A stretch of 61,844 nt of DNA from Archangiaceae bacterium (GTDB taxonomy: Bacteria; Myxococcota; Myxococcia; Myxococcales; Myxococcaceae). Position numbers and translations under genes: made by a program. Positions 52,111-61,360 of the stretch are shown here, piece after piece; positions within the stretch are counted from its first letter, which is position 1, and every line of letters begins with the position of its first letter. The stretch spans positions 1-61,844 of the forward strand of contig JAACJQ010000133.1 of NCBI GenBank assembly GCA_016879935.1, written 5' to 3'. Below the pieces are notes generated by a model that saw only the letters and a program-made list of their open reading frames with translations, was not told the DNA's origin and did not search any database.

Positions 52111-53741
52111 AGAAGCTCCTCGTCGTGCTGGCCGTCGTCGTGGCGTTCCTGTTGATCAGCGGTGTCGTCTTGTCCGCGCTCGACGACGCTCCTCCCGCGC
52201 AGGTGAGCCGGCCCACGGTCGCGATGTCAGACGGAACGAAGCTCGCGGTCGACGTGGTGCTGCCCGAGACCGGTGGGCCGTTTCCCATCGTGCTGATGCA
52301 GACCCGGTACTGGCGCAGCTTCGCGCTGAAGGTGCCCGAGAACCCGGGCCGCGTGCCGAAAGGGCCGCGTGAACCCATCGTCGACGCGCTCGTGCGTGCG
52401 GGCTACGGCGTGGTCGTCGCCGACGTTCGCGGCACCGGCGCCTCCGAAGGCACCTGGCCACACCCCTTCGGCGAGCAGGAGGCGCGTGACGGCGCCGAGC
52501 TCATCGAGTGGGTCTCGAAGCAGCCCTTCTGCAACGGCCGTGTGGGCGCGACCGGCCTCTCGTACGAGGGCACGACGGCGTTGCTCACGGCCGCCACGAA
52601 TCACCCGGCGCTCAAGGCGGTGCTCGCGCGCGACCTCGAGTGGGACCTGGTCGACGAGCTGGTTGCGCCCGGCGGTGTTCGCAACCTGGGGTTCCCCGAG
52701 GCATGGGGCCGCACCGTGAAGGCGCTCGACCGTGGGCAGCCTCCCGAGCTGTTCCCGGCGAGCGCGCGTTGGCTCATCGCGAACGTGCACCCCATCGATG
52801 GGGACTCCGAAGGCGCGGCGCTGCGTGCGCTGGAGCAGGCGCGGGTCGTGGCCGACGTCGCCGAGGCAGTGACGCAGGTGCACGGGCCGATGGACCCGTT
52901 CGGAGCCGGTGGTCCGCCGGCGCGCTCGCTGGGCCCGTCGTCGCGTGACGCGCTCTCGAAGACGACGGCAGTGGTGTCGCTGTGGGGCAGCTGGTTCGAT
53001 GGAGCGACCGCCGATGCCGTGCTGCGTGCCAGCGCCTTCATGCCGCTCCAGCAGGCCGTCATCGGGCCGTGGGAGCACGAGGGCCACGCCACCGCGAGCC
53101 CATTCGGAGGAACGACGGATGCGACGGTCGAGCTCTCGAGCATCGTGGCGTTCTTCGACCAGCACTTGAAGACCGACACGAACGTGCCGCAGTCGAGGCG
53201 CTGGTGGGTCGCGGGCGCCGAGCGCTGGGAGTCGGGTACGGCATGGCCCGAGACGCACGAGGTGGCGCATGGGTTCAGGTTCGAGACGCCGACGCTCGAC
53301 GTCGACTTCGCCGCGACGACGGGCGTGAAGAACCGGTGGATGACGGGCATGGCCCAGAGCGTCGTCTACGAAGACCGGCGACAGGCGAAGGGCACGCTCC
53401 GGGCGTTCGAAGCGGCGCGGGCGACGCCGTTGCGCTTCTTCGGCGCGCCGCAGGTGACGTGCGAGGTGGCCCTGGATGGACCCGAGGCGGCGCTGCACGT
53501 GTACCTCGAAGAGGTGGGCGTCGATGGACGGGTGACGTTGCTGACCGAGGGCGTTCAGCGCGTGAAGAGCGGACCGGTCTCGTTCCCGCTGCGTGCGTTG
53601 GCGGCAGAGCTTCCCGTGGGTGGGCGATTGCAACTCGCCATCGCGGGAGCCGACAGCCCGACGTTCGAGCGCGTTCCGGCCGAGGGGTCGCGGCGAATCA
53701 CGCTCAATGCTCCGTGCACCCTCGAGCTGCCGGAGCGTTGA
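52107..53741 (+). CDS. CocE/NonD-family alpha/beta hydrolase
   Basis: A 544-residue hydrolase of the X-Pro dipeptidyl-peptidase/CocE type, membrane-anchored by an N-terminal hydrophobic segment (KLLVVLAVVVAFLLISGVVL). VVVADVRGTGASEGTW precedes the nucleophile region GATGLSYEGTTALL, in which Ser is the expected nucleophile. VIGPWEHEGHA is the region of the catalytic His. The C-terminal jelly-roll begins after about 370. Substrate is unknown (proline peptides or acyl esters). Its last 45 bases have been copied downstream. Confidence 0.9.
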   Translation: MKKLLVVLAVVVAFLLISGVVLSALDDAPPAQVSRPTVAMSDGTKLAVDVVLPETGGPFPIVLMQTRYWRSFALKVPENPGRVPKGPREPIVDALVRAGYGVVVADVRGTGASEGTWPHPFGEQEARDGAELIEWVSKQPFCNGRVGATGLSYEGTTALLTAATNHPALKAVLARDLEWDLVDELVAPGGVRNLGFPEAWGRTVKALDRGQPPELFPASARWLIANVHPIDGDSEGAALRALEQARVVADVAEAVTQVHGPMDPFGAGGPPARSLGPSSRDALSKTTAVVSLWGSWFDGATADAVLRASAFMPLQQAVIGPWEHEGHATASPFGGTTDATVELSSIVAFFDQHLKTDTNVPQSRRWWVAGAERWESGTAWPETHEVAHGFRFETPTLDVDFAATTGVKNRWMTGMAQSVVYEDRRQAKGTLRAFEAARATPLRFFGAPQVTCEVALDGPEAALHVYLEEVGVDGRVTLLTEGVQRVKSGPVSFPLRALAAELPVGGRLQLAIAGADSPTFERVPAEGSRRITLNAPCTLELPER

Positions 53742-53818
53742 TTTCTCGTCGGTGGGCGGGGCAGCTTCGAATCACGCTCAACGCTCCGTGTACCCTCGAG
53801 CTGCCGGAGCGCTGATCA
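53691..53818. repeat. Duplicated hydrolase gene tail, 74-bp period
   Basis: The last 48 bases of the hydrolase gene (53694-53741) are repeated at 53768-53815 after 26 bases of spacer. Only three bases differ: AAT to AAC, TGC to TGT and CGT to CGC. All three are synonymous third-position changes, so both copies encode RITLNAPCTLELPER and a stop codon. The second copy ends in TGATCA. Confidence 0.95.
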
Positions 53819-53835
53819 ACGATGGTCGAGCGAGC

Positions 53836-54573
53836 TCAGCTCTTCGCGAGCGTGTCGACGTCGGCCCAGCCGTTGAGACAGATGACCTGGCCCTTCTGCT
53901 TCCCGCGCGCGATGGCGAGGAAGGCGGGGGCCAGGCCCTTCGTGTCACGGTCTGCCGCCAACCCGAACTGGTTCTGCTTTCCACCGATGGGTGCGACGCC
54001 GAAGTGAATGCACACGGTGTTCACGCGCACGTGGTCGCGCGCGGTCTCTGCCGCGAGCCCATACGTGAAGGCGTTGACCGCCGCGTTCTTCAGCGTGCCC
54101 ATCCACATCGCCGGGTCGGGCGGAGGCATGTGCGCGAGCCCACCGCTCACCATCGTGAACGACGCGGGCCGCTGCTTGATGGCCGGCAGCAGCGCCTTCG
54201 CCGCCTGGAAGTTCACCGTGAGGCCGTCGTCGAGCGCGTCGTGCAGCTGCGCCGAGGTCGACTGCGTCGGAGGCGGGCCGAACTTCACGAAGCCCTGCGA
54301 CGAGATGACGTGGTCGATGGGCCGGCCGGCGAGGGCCGTGTCGATGGCGGCCATGGCGCGCCCCGAGGTCGTGTCGTCTTTGAAGTCACCGACCGCCGTG
54401 GCGAACGCCTCACCGGGCTTCACCGAGATGGTCTTCTTCAGCTCCTCGAGCTTCTGCGCGCTGCGCGAGACGCCGACGACGAACGCGCCCTGGTCGAGGA
54501 ACGCACGGCAGATGCCCGAGCCAACGACGCCGGTGGCGCCAACGACGACGACGGTCTTTCCCTGAAACGGCAT
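53836..54573 (-). CDS. Short-chain dehydrogenase/reductase
   Basis: A 245-residue SDR. TVVVVGATGVVGSGICRAFL gives the nucleotide motif GxxxGxG in the variant GATGVVGSG. SSQGFVKFG replaces the usual NNAG. TMVSGGLAHM is the catalytic Ser region. The typical YxxxK is altered: WMGTLKNAAVNAF keeps the Lys but lacks the Tyr at its expected place, so catalysis may be weak or different. GGAGAAG precedes the ATG. Confidence 0.85.
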   Translation of the reverse strand: MPFQGKTVVVVGATGVVGSGICRAFLDQGAFVVGVSRSAQKLEELKKTISVKPGEAFATAVGDFKDDTTSGRAMAAIDTALAGRPIDHVISSQGFVKFGPPPTQSTSAQLHDALDDGLTVNFQAAKALLPAIKQRPASFTMVSGGLAHMPPPDPAMWMGTLKNAAVNAFTYGLAAETARDHVRVNTVCIHFGVAPIGGKQNQFGLAADRDTKGLAPAFLAIARGKQKGQVICLNGWADVDTLAKS

Positions 54574-54628
54574 GGTGTCTTCTCCGAGGTGAGGCCGCGC
54601 GAATAGCACGTGCCTGCGGGTCGCTCCA

Positions 54629-55489
54629 TCAGCGGGCTGAGGCTGGCGCCGCCCACTCATCGGTCTCTCGACAGGGGCAGCCAGGGCGTTGCGCGAGCTG
54701 CTGCGCGAACGTCTTCAGCACCTCGGCCGGCGTCTGGTCTCGGTTGACGAGGCGAACGTCTCCTTCGCCCAACACCAGCACGACGTGCAGCGGCGGCACC
54801 GGCACGTTCTCACGTGGTCGTGCGACGAAGGCGCCGAAGGGCCCGCCCGGGTTGCGCGTCAGCCGAACTTCACGCACGTCACTCCGGTTCAGACGACGCT
54901 CGAGCGGCCACGCACGCACCGACCGAACCCACAGCGCGGTACCGTCGAACCGAAGGCGCGTCGGCCACAGCCACGTCAGCGGTGTCGTCACCAGGCCCCA
55001 CGTCGCGAGCGCCCACAACAACGAGCCGCACACGCCGAACACGAGGAAGGGGAGTGAGACCATCGACTGCTGCACGACGAACGACGGCTCCCCGAGCCGC
55101 GCGGAGACGGCCTTGACCAGCGCGCGTTGCTTCGACCGGTCGAGGCTCGAGCTGAAGCCCGAGCTGCGAAGTGCGCCGGCCGGACCCGAGAGCTGCACCA
55201 CCGTGGCGCCTTCGTCGCCGACGTCGACCTGCTCGCACGACTGCACCTCCGAGAGCGTGTGCTCGAGCGGCGCGAGGCCGAACAGATAGCGCTCCGAGAG
55301 CGCGCAGCGCATCACGACGTCTCGTTCGCAGCGCACCTCGAACGTGGGCGAGCCCAGCGCGAGCACGCCGAGCCCCACTGGCGTCAGCAACGCGACGAAG
55401 GCCAGCTGCTTCACGAAGGAGCGAAGCGGCCTGGGCTCCCGCCAGACCCAGGTCGTGCCCGCGTCGTTCGAGGCCGTGTGAATCGGCAT
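54629..55489 (-). CDS. Membrane protein, unknown function
   Basis: A 286-residue protein with hydrophobic segments near residues 28-48 (LAFVALLTPVGLGVLALG) and about 145-180 (VSLPFLVFGVCGSLLWALAT). The region between them is probably periplasmic and contains Cys pairs. The C-terminal part has a PH-like or DUF-style beta pattern (LRFDGTALWVRSVRAWPLER and VPPLHVVLVLGEGD), as in two-helix membrane proteins with a bPH-type domain. No firm family is assigned. Confidence 0.68.
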   Translation of the reverse strand: MPIHTASNDAGTTWVWREPRPLRSFVKQLAFVALLTPVGLGVLALGSPTFEVRCERDVVMRCALSERYLFGLAPLEHTLSEVQSCEQVDVGDEGATVVQLSGPAGALRSSGFSSSLDRSKQRALVKAVSARLGEPSFVVQQSMVSLPFLVFGVCGSLLWALATWGLVTTPLTWLWPTRLRFDGTALWVRSVRAWPLERRLNRSDVREVRLTRNPGGPFGAFVARPRENVPVPPLHVVLVLGEGDVRLVNRDQTPAEVLKTFAQQLAQRPGCPCRETDEWAAPASAR

Positions 55490-55542
55490 GAGGGGAACGC
55501 TGGCAGTGCCGTGTGACAGCCGTGCGACGCCGGGGCGTCAGC

Positions 55543-56292
55543 TCAGGGACAGCGGCCGCCACCCGCTGCGGCGTAGGGCATGCACGAAGCGCACGTCAGG
55601 CAGCGGGAGCCCAGCGTTCCACATGCCGCAGGGCTCGTGCCGGACTGGCAGACGCCGGCGACGTCACAGCAACCGCTCGTGCACGTCGTCTCACACGTCT
55701 CCATGATGCCTGCGTCGACGCCGCCATCACCGAGCGAGCAGAGGCCTGCCTGACACGACTCACGCGGCTGGCAGAGCACGCAACTCTCTCCGCCCCGCCC
55801 GCAGGCCTGCACGGTGGTGGTGACGATGCACTCGTTGTTGCGGCAGCAGCCCGTGCAGTTCGTCGGCCCGCACGGCGTCTGGCAACGGCCTGCGATGCAC
55901 TGCCGGTTCTGCGTGGTGCAGTCGGAGCACATGCCTCCGTCGAAGCCGCACGCGTTCGTCACGTTGCCGGTGCGGCAGACGCCGTTCTGACAGCAGCCGC
56001 GGCAGTTGGCGCAGGTGGCTCCGGCGTCGACCACCTGGCTCGGGTCGGCGACGCAGGCGCCGTTGCTGCAGATTTCGGTCGAGGCGCACATCACGCAGGC
56101 GCCGCCGTTCGTTCCACAGCCGCGGCGGGTGAGTTCTTCGGTGGGTGACGTTGGCCTCGTCGAGCACAGGCCCATCGAGTCACAGCAGCCCGAGGGGCAG
56201 GTGGTGGGTCCACACGTCGAGGTGCTGCCGCACGCGAAGCCGATGACGGTGAGCGCAACCGTGACGACGAGGACTGCGACGAGGCGGGGCAT
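55543..56292 (-). CDS. Cys-rich lipoprotein with CCxxxxC modules
   Basis: A 249-residue predicted lipoprotein (MPRLVAVLVVTVALTVIGFAC). Nearly the whole mature part is small disulfide modules of the form CPSGCCDSMGLC, NCRGCCQNGVC, NCTGCCRNNEC and CTSGCCDVAGVC, separated by ACGxxGG and C-x-x-C turns. Such repeats are common on myxobacterial cell surfaces. The function is unknown; binding or scaffolding is possible. Confidence 0.82.
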   Translation of the reverse strand: MPRLVAVLVVTVALTVIGFACGSTSTCGPTTCPSGCCDSMGLCSTRPTSPTEELTRRGCGTNGGACVMCASTEICSNGACVADPSQVVDAGATCANCRGCCQNGVCRTGNVTNACGFDGGMCSDCTTQNRQCIAGRCQTPCGPTNCTGCCRNNECIVTTTVQACGRGGESCVLCQPRESCQAGLCSLGDGGVDAGIMETCETTCTSGCCDVAGVCQSGTSPAACGTLGSRCLTCASCMPYAAAGGGRCP

Positions 56293-56340
56293 CGGGCCAA
56301 TGAACCCGGTTTGCCTCCCGCCGTGAAGGAAAACCGAAAC

Positions 56341-56501
56341 TCAGTACGCGGCGTTGAAGCGGCAGGGCTCGAGTGTCACCCAGGGCGGGCGACTGTCGCT
56401 GTTGCCGGTCGCGGTAGCCCGCTTGAACGTTGCTCTCGGTCGTCCACGCCGTCGACGGCGAGCGTCCTGGCCGCCGTCTGCGGCGTCGTTCACGTTCCTG
56501 C
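56341..56501 (-). other. Possible decayed coding tail downstream of 56502
   Basis: After the stop at 56502 another minus-strand frame ends at 56341 with a protein-like tail, PPWVTLEPCRFNAAY. It has no start of its own and is out of frame with the preceding gene. It may be a remnant of a longer C-terminus lost by frameshift, or of another gene. Codon use looks ordinary. No other feature is seen in the 56293-56501 gap. Confidence 0.35.
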
Positions 56502-57332
56502 TCACGTGTGAACGACGTGTACCGTCGCGAACGAGACCTCGGTGCCGTTCTTCTCGAGGCCGCCGAACACGAGCAACGTCTTCGGCGCATCGCGCACTGG
56601 AGCAGCCTGCAGCCGCGTCACCACGAGCGTGTATGTGTGGGCGCCCAACATGCGGCAGCGCTCTTCGAGGACCTCGCCGGGAATCACGCGGTCCTCCCGG
56701 CTCTTCGCTCGCAGCGCAGTGAGGTCTGGTTGGCCACCGAAGCGGCCCGGAGCGCGGAACAACACGGGCGTCGTGGCGGTCGGGAAGAACCATGGGTCGA
56801 TGCTGGCCGCTGCGCCCTCGCCCAGCCATGCGCCTGAGGTGCCAGCAGCCTGCGCGACGAGGGTGTTCAACACGTCGATGGCGAGCGGGCTCGACTGGAG
56901 CGCTGCCAGCTTCTCGCGGTCGGACGTGCTCAGGGCCGGTGTGGTGGCGACGGGCTGCAGCGCGACGGTGGAGACGGTGGTCGTGCCCTCGCCTTCGTTG
57001 CAGCCGGTGTCGAAGCGGTAGCCGAGCTCGACGAGTCGCCGCAGATAGTCGCCGATGCTCGACGCGCCAGCTGCTTCTTCGAAGCCGAGCCAGTTCGCCC
57101 CCGAGACCACCTCGAGGCCGCGGCTCCGCGCGTCAGTCAGCACCGCCTCATCGGCATCGGTGCCCGCGACCACCACCTGGGTGTCCTTCTTCAGCGTCCA
57201 CGAGGGCTTCTGCTCGGGCAGGTATGTCTCCCAGAGCGTCTTGAGCTCGGCCTTGCTGAATCGCGACGGCGCTCCCGAGAGAACGCGCGAGAACGTCTTG
57301 CCGATGGCGGCGGTCTTCTTTCCCTGATTCAT
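56502..57332 (-). CDS. Conserved hypothetical soluble protein
   Basis: A 276-residue protein starting MNQGKKTAAIGKTFSRVL, with KAELKTLWETYLP, a strand-helix unit (DTQVVVAGTDADEAVL) and a C-terminal beta part (YTLVVTRLQAAPV). Residues near 20-100 could form a Rossmann-like half. I recognise no family. It overlaps the GDPD stop (ATGA), so both are translationally coupled. A possible out-of-frame continuation lies downstream. Confidence 0.65.
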   Translation of the reverse strand: MNQGKKTAAIGKTFSRVLSGAPSRFSKAELKTLWETYLPEQKPSWTLKKDTQVVVAGTDADEAVLTDARSRGLEVVSGANWLGFEEAAGASSIGDYLRRLVELGYRFDTGCNEGEGTTTVSTVALQPVATTPALSTSDREKLAALQSSPLAIDVLNTLVAQAAGTSGAWLGEGAAASIDPWFFPTATTPVLFRAPGRFGGQPDLTALRAKSREDRVIPGEVLEERCRMLGAHTYTLVVTRLQAAPVRDAPKTLLVFGGLEKNGTEVSFATVHVVHT

Positions 57333-58132
57333 GCGGTCTCCAGCACGCGGCGGAGCACGTCGGGCCGGTCGGTCATGATGCCGTCGACGCCGGCCTCGAG
57401 CAGCGCGCGCATCTGCGCTTCGTCGTCGATGGTCCACACCAGCACCGAGATGCCGTGGGTGCGGGCCGTGTTGATCAGCTCGGGCGTGATGAGCGGCATG
57501 CCCTCGTACTCGGCCGGCATGTCGGCGACGTGGAAGCGCGGGTCGGGCGTGGAGCCGTCTCCGCCGAGCGCGCCCAACACGAACGCCGTCAGCGCCTCGC
57601 GAGGGAAGAAATGGCACGCCTCGGGCAGCGTCTTCACGAGCCGCTCGGCCACCACGTCAGACTCGCTGCCGATGCAGAGGCGCTCCACCGCGCCGAGGGA
57701 CCGCACCTCGTCGGCCAGCACCTGCTCGATGCCCGGCACGTCGGGCTTCACCTCGAGGTTCACGCGGACGTCGGGCAACGTCGTCAGCACCTCACGCAGC
57801 GTGGGAATTCGAACGCCCTGGCCCCTCCTCGGAAACGTGAGGCCATCAGGAGAAAAGTGAAAGCCGGCGTCGAGCTGCTGCAGCTCGGCGAGCGAGTGTT
57901 GCGCGAGCGGACCTGTGCCGTTCGTGCAGCGCTCCAGCGTCGGGTCGTGGTGCACGACGAGCACTCCGTCGCGCGTGAGGTGCACATCGAGCTCGAGCAC
58001 GTCGGTGTGGAACTCGTTCACCGCGCGGGTGAAGGCGGTGAGGGTGTTCTCTGGCTCGAGCTTCGCGCCGCCGCGGTGGCTGATGTGGGCGGGCCTGCGG
58101 AGCGTCTCGGCGTAGCGGTGCCGTCGGGTCAC
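57329..58132 (-). CDS. Glycerophosphodiester phosphodiesterase
   Basis: A 267-residue GDPD that hydrolyses deacylated phospholipids to glycerol-3-phosphate and alcohols. HISHRGGAKLEPENTLTAF carries the first catalytic His and Glu. VLELDVHLTRDGVLVVHHDPTLER supplies Glu, Asp and the second His. NLEVKP and SVLVWTIDD are the later barrel motifs. No signal peptide is seen, so it is cytoplasmic. The start is GTG. Confidence 0.95.
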   Translation of the reverse strand: MTRRHRYAETLRRPAHISHRGGAKLEPENTLTAFTRAVNEFHTDVLELDVHLTRDGVLVVHHDPTLERCTNGTGPLAQHSLAELQQLDAGFHFSPDGLTFPRRGQGVRIPTLREVLTTLPDVRVNLEVKPDVPGIEQVLADEVRSLGAVERLCIGSESDVVAERLVKTLPEACHFFPREALTAFVLGALGGDGSTPDPRFHVADMPAEYEGMPLITPELINTARTHGISVLVWTIDDEAQMRALLEAGVDGIMTDRPDVLRRVLETA

Positions 58133-58149
58133 GAAGACAGGCCTAGTGC

Positions 58150-58896
58150 TCAGCCGCCTTCGAGTCGAGCACCCGTCACCGGCCGAGGCGACTGCACCAG
58201 GCGCAGGAAGGCCTTGATGCCAGAGATGATCTCCTGATTGTCGGTGAGCCGGTCGATGGTCTCCTCGAACCTGCGCGCCACCGAGTCCAGCTTTCGCTGC
58301 GCCTCGCGGTCGCCGTGCGTCATCGTCTGCGACAGCTGGCCGAGGTCTTCACGCAGGGTGGTGAGCGCCTCGTCATGGGCCTTTGCTCCCTCTGTCAGCG
58401 CCTGCACCTCGCCCACCAGCTTCTGAATGTCGTCTCGCGGGTACTTCACCTCGTCGAGCGCGTCGCTCAAACGCGACCGCACGGAGCGGTAGTACTCGAC
58501 GCCAGGGCGGAACAACGTGCTGATCAGGTAGAGCGCGGCGAACGCGTAAGCCAGCGGCTCGCCATACAGCCACGAGCCCAGCGCCAGGAGCGCGGCAGAG
58601 ACGAGGTGCAGGCCGATGGAGACCCGCAGCATGCGGCGCGCGACACTGTGCGCTTCGCCCTCCTGGTCGCCTGACACGGCGATGCCGCGCGCTCTCGAAC
58701 GACGCAGCTCGAAAAGCAGGTGCCGCGCCTGGAAATAGAGATTCCACGGCAGCACCACGATGACGACGAGCCACGCGAGGCAGCCGATGCCGGCTCCCAC
58801 GGTCGCGACCAGTGTGAGGGGAATCTGAACGTGGGCGATGAACGCCAGCGCTCCGCAGAGCGCGACTCCGAGCAGAAACGCGGCGAGGTTCTTCAT
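58150..58896 (-). CDS. Membrane protein with C-terminal coiled coil
   Basis: A 248-residue protein with about four transmembrane segments: FLLGVALCGALAFIAHVQ, a long run including AWLVVIVVLPW, LVSAALLALGSWLYG and YAFAALYLIST. The last 80 residues form a heptad-like helical region (VQALTEGAKAHDEALTTLRE, DREAQRKLDSVARRFEETI). The function is unknown. It lies upstream of the GDPD gene in the same direction with 17 bases between. Confidence 0.7.
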   Translation of the reverse strand: MKNLAAFLLGVALCGALAFIAHVQIPLTLVATVGAGIGCLAWLVVIVVLPWNLYFQARHLLFELRRSRARGIAVSGDQEGEAHSVARRMLRVSIGLHLVSAALLALGSWLYGEPLAYAFAALYLISTLFRPGVEYYRSVRSRLSDALDEVKYPRDDIQKLVGEVQALTEGAKAHDEALTTLREDLGQLSQTMTHGDREAQRKLDSVARRFEETIDRLTDNQEIISGIKAFLRLVQSPRPVTGARLEGG

Positions 58897-59034
58897 GCGG
58901 CCTCCGGCAAGGGCTCCGAATGCGATTGAACACCCGCTCGGCGCCGCTCATCCGTCACCTGTTGTTCGGCCATCAATCACTGTTGGTGCGAAACGCGATT
59001 CACTGGTGACGCTGACGTCGTCCAGCGTTACTCC

Positions 59035-60816
59035 GTGCGCGTGCGCCGGGTGCTCAAGTGGAGTCTGGGTGTGGTGGCCGTGGTGGCCTTCGTCGTCGCG
59101 ACCATCGCCATCTTCCGTGACGAGCTCTTCCGGCGGCAGGCGAAGCTGCGCGAGTTCACCAACGAGTTTGGCGGCAGCGAAGACGTCATGGTCGCCATGC
59201 GCGACGGCGTGAAGCTGCACACCGAGGTGTTTCGCCCAGCGGGCGTCGAGAAGGCACCGACGATTCTCGTGCGCAACCCGTACACGCCGCTGCGCGCGCT
59301 CGAGCGGTTCCAGTGCAAGGTGATGACGCGCTACGGGTACGCGTGCGTGTTGCAGGACGTGCGCGGCGAGATGGACAGCGAAGGCGTCTGGGAGCCCATC
59401 GTGCACGAGCGCGACGACGGGCTCGACACGGTGAACTGGCTCGTGAAGCAGCCCTTCGTCGACGGCAACATCGGCATGCGCGGGCCGAGCTACCTGACGT
59501 GCACGCAGCTGACGATGGCCGACGTGCTGCCGCCCGAGGTGAAGACGCTGGTGCCGAGCGTGTTCGGCGTCGACTTCCGGCTGGCGACGTACGAGCGCGG
59601 GTTGTTGCGGCACGACCTGCTCACCGCGTGGGCGACGTTGATGCCTGAGCGGGGCATGCGGCTGACGGCGGGCTCCGACTATTTGAAGGCGGCGGCGTAC
59701 CGGCCCGCCATGGAGGCCGACGAGCACTTCATGACGAAGAAGCTGCCGTGGTACCGCGACGTGTCGGCGGCTCCGGCGCCGGGCGATGCGTATTGGCAGA
59801 CCGACATTCAACGAACGTTTCGCGCGGTGCCCGAGAACACGAAGGTGCCGATGCTGCTCGTCGGAGCGTTCTTCGACCCGTTCTTCGCCGCGCAGAATGA
59901 CGTGTGGAATCGCCTGGCCACGCGCGACCAGAGCGTCTTCGTCATCGGGCCGTGGAATCACCTGAACATGACGAGCGGAGACGTCTCGTACGAGGTCGAC
60001 ACGGGCCGCTTCGACCCGTGGCCGTTGATGCTCGAGTGGTTCGACCACACCCTGAAGGGCAAGCCGCTCACGACGCTCGAGAAGGGCAAGGTGCGCACGC
60101 TCGGGCCGGGTGACCACGCGTGGAGAACGCACGACCAATGGCCTGATCAGACCATCAGCGCGACGACGTTTCACCTCGGCAACGCCGATGCCTCGCAGTC
60201 GTGCTCGGGTGGCGCGCTGGAATCGGCTCCGACGACGTCGACGCAGACTGCGTACGCGTTCGACCCGGCTGATCCGCTGCCGTCACGTGGTGGAGCGTCG
60301 ATGCTCTCGTTCGCGTTCTTCCGCAACCTCGGCATCACGCCCGGGCCGGTCGATCAGGGCGACAGCTGCGAGCGAAAGGACGTGCTGACGTTCAAGGCGG
60401 CGCCGCTGACCGAAGAGCGTCGCCTCTCGGGCGCTGCCCACCTGACGTTGAAGGTCTCGTCCACCGCGCCCGACACCGCGTTCGTCGCGAGGCTCATCTC
60501 GGAGCAGGACGGCAAGGCGCTGTTGATTCGTGAAGCCGCCGCGACGCTCGCGTTCCCCACCGCGCAGGCGATGACCGCGCAGACGTATGCGCCGGGAACG
60601 CTGACGACGGTCGAGCTCGACTTCTGGCCGATGGAGTGGACGCTGCCGAAGGGCGCGCGCCTGCGGGTCGATGTCTCGTCGTCGAGCTTTCCGGTGCTGC
60701 ACACGCACTCGAATCGCGCGGGGCCGTGGGCGACGCAGACCGGCGCCGACGTGGCGACACAGACGGTGCTGGTGGGTGAAGGAGTGTCGACGCTCTCGAT
60801 TCCGTTCGCGCGCTGA
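59035..60816 (+). CDS. CocE/NonD-family alpha/beta hydrolase (second copy)
   Basis: A 593-residue membrane-anchored hydrolase from GTG at 59035. The N-terminal helix is VLKWSLGVVAVVAFVVATIA. YACVLQDVRGEMDSEGVW and IGMRGPSYLTCTQL surround the nucleophile Ser in GPSY; compare GLSY in the gene at 52107. FVIGPWNHLNM is the His region and FDPWPLMLEWFDHTLKG leads to the jelly-roll. Similarity to the earlier copy is at family level only. Its TGA is part of TGATCA. Confidence 0.9.
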   Translation: MRVRRVLKWSLGVVAVVAFVVATIAIFRDELFRRQAKLREFTNEFGGSEDVMVAMRDGVKLHTEVFRPAGVEKAPTILVRNPYTPLRALERFQCKVMTRYGYACVLQDVRGEMDSEGVWEPIVHERDDGLDTVNWLVKQPFVDGNIGMRGPSYLTCTQLTMADVLPPEVKTLVPSVFGVDFRLATYERGLLRHDLLTAWATLMPERGMRLTAGSDYLKAAAYRPAMEADEHFMTKKLPWYRDVSAAPAPGDAYWQTDIQRTFRAVPENTKVPMLLVGAFFDPFFAAQNDVWNRLATRDQSVFVIGPWNHLNMTSGDVSYEVDTGRFDPWPLMLEWFDHTLKGKPLTTLEKGKVRTLGPGDHAWRTHDQWPDQTISATTFHLGNADASQSCSGGALESAPTTSTQTAYAFDPADPLPSRGGASMLSFAFFRNLGITPGPVDQGDSCERKDVLTFKAAPLTEERRLSGAAHLTLKVSSTAPDTAFVARLISEQDGKALLIREAAATLAFPTAQAMTAQTYAPGTLTTVELDFWPMEWTLPKGARLRVDVSSSSFPVLHTHSNRAGPWATQTGADVATQTVLVGEGVSTLSIPFAR

Positions 60817-61067
60817 TCAGCGTCGTTGCTTCAGCCAAGCGGTCTTGAGGCCTCGACGTTGAACGACATTCCGAACATCGCGGATCCAGCAAACCGCGGT
60901 CGGCGTCGACGGTGTTCCGCGACTTCCAGAATGCGCTTCTCCGCGTCGACACCGAGTCTCGACGAAGGAACCTCCCCGACCGCGCTTCGAGTTCCCGGCT
61001 GCTCACGAGAGATCGTCTTCGCGGACTGTGTTCGGCGACTTTCGGAGTTCGCACCTTCAGTCGACGC
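60817..61067. other. Intergenic region without visible gene
   Basis: 251 bp between the stops of two convergent genes. The sequence contains repeated fragments such as CTCGACG and CGACTTTCGGAGTTCG, but no clean tandem structure, no plausible CDS and no tRNA. It could be an old repeat field like that at 43.5-43.9 kb, but I cannot align it to a neighbouring gene end. Confidence 0.5.
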
Positions 61068-61355
61068 TCAGAGCCCTCCGCCGAGGCTCGACGAGCGAAC
61101 CGCACCCGACTGCGCGTCGACCGAGATCTCGGCCGCCGTGTCGCTCACGTCGGAGAACGTCACGATGAAGCGTCGTGCATCCCCATCGCGTGCACTCTCA
61201 GAGACCTGGCCCACGTGCCCGTGAACGTGGAGCCGTTCCTCCAACAGCCGAAGCGCCTCTGCTCGCACGACGCTGATCACCCGCTCTTCCCGCGAGGCAG
61301 CACCCATCGAGGCACAGCCGATGAAGAGACAACACAGAAGGCTCAGGGTCTTCAT
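61068..61355 (-). CDS. Small lipoprotein
   Basis: A 95-residue protein with signal MKTLSLLCCLFIGC and a lipobox (LFIGC). The mature part is a short alpha/beta domain (VISVVRAEALRLLEERLHVH, then RFIVTFSDVSDTAAEISVD). The pattern resembles a small PepSY-like or BON-like unit but is not convincing. The longer open frame to 61397 is rejected because the signal peptide begins at 61355. It is preceded closely by the LCCL-domain gene on the same strand. Confidence 0.72.
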   Translation of the reverse strand: MKTLSLLCCLFIGCASMGAASREERVISVVRAEALRLLEERLHVHGHVGQVSESARDGDARRFIVTFSDVSDTAAEISVDAQSGAVRSSSLGGGL

Positions 61356-61360
61356 GCTGA

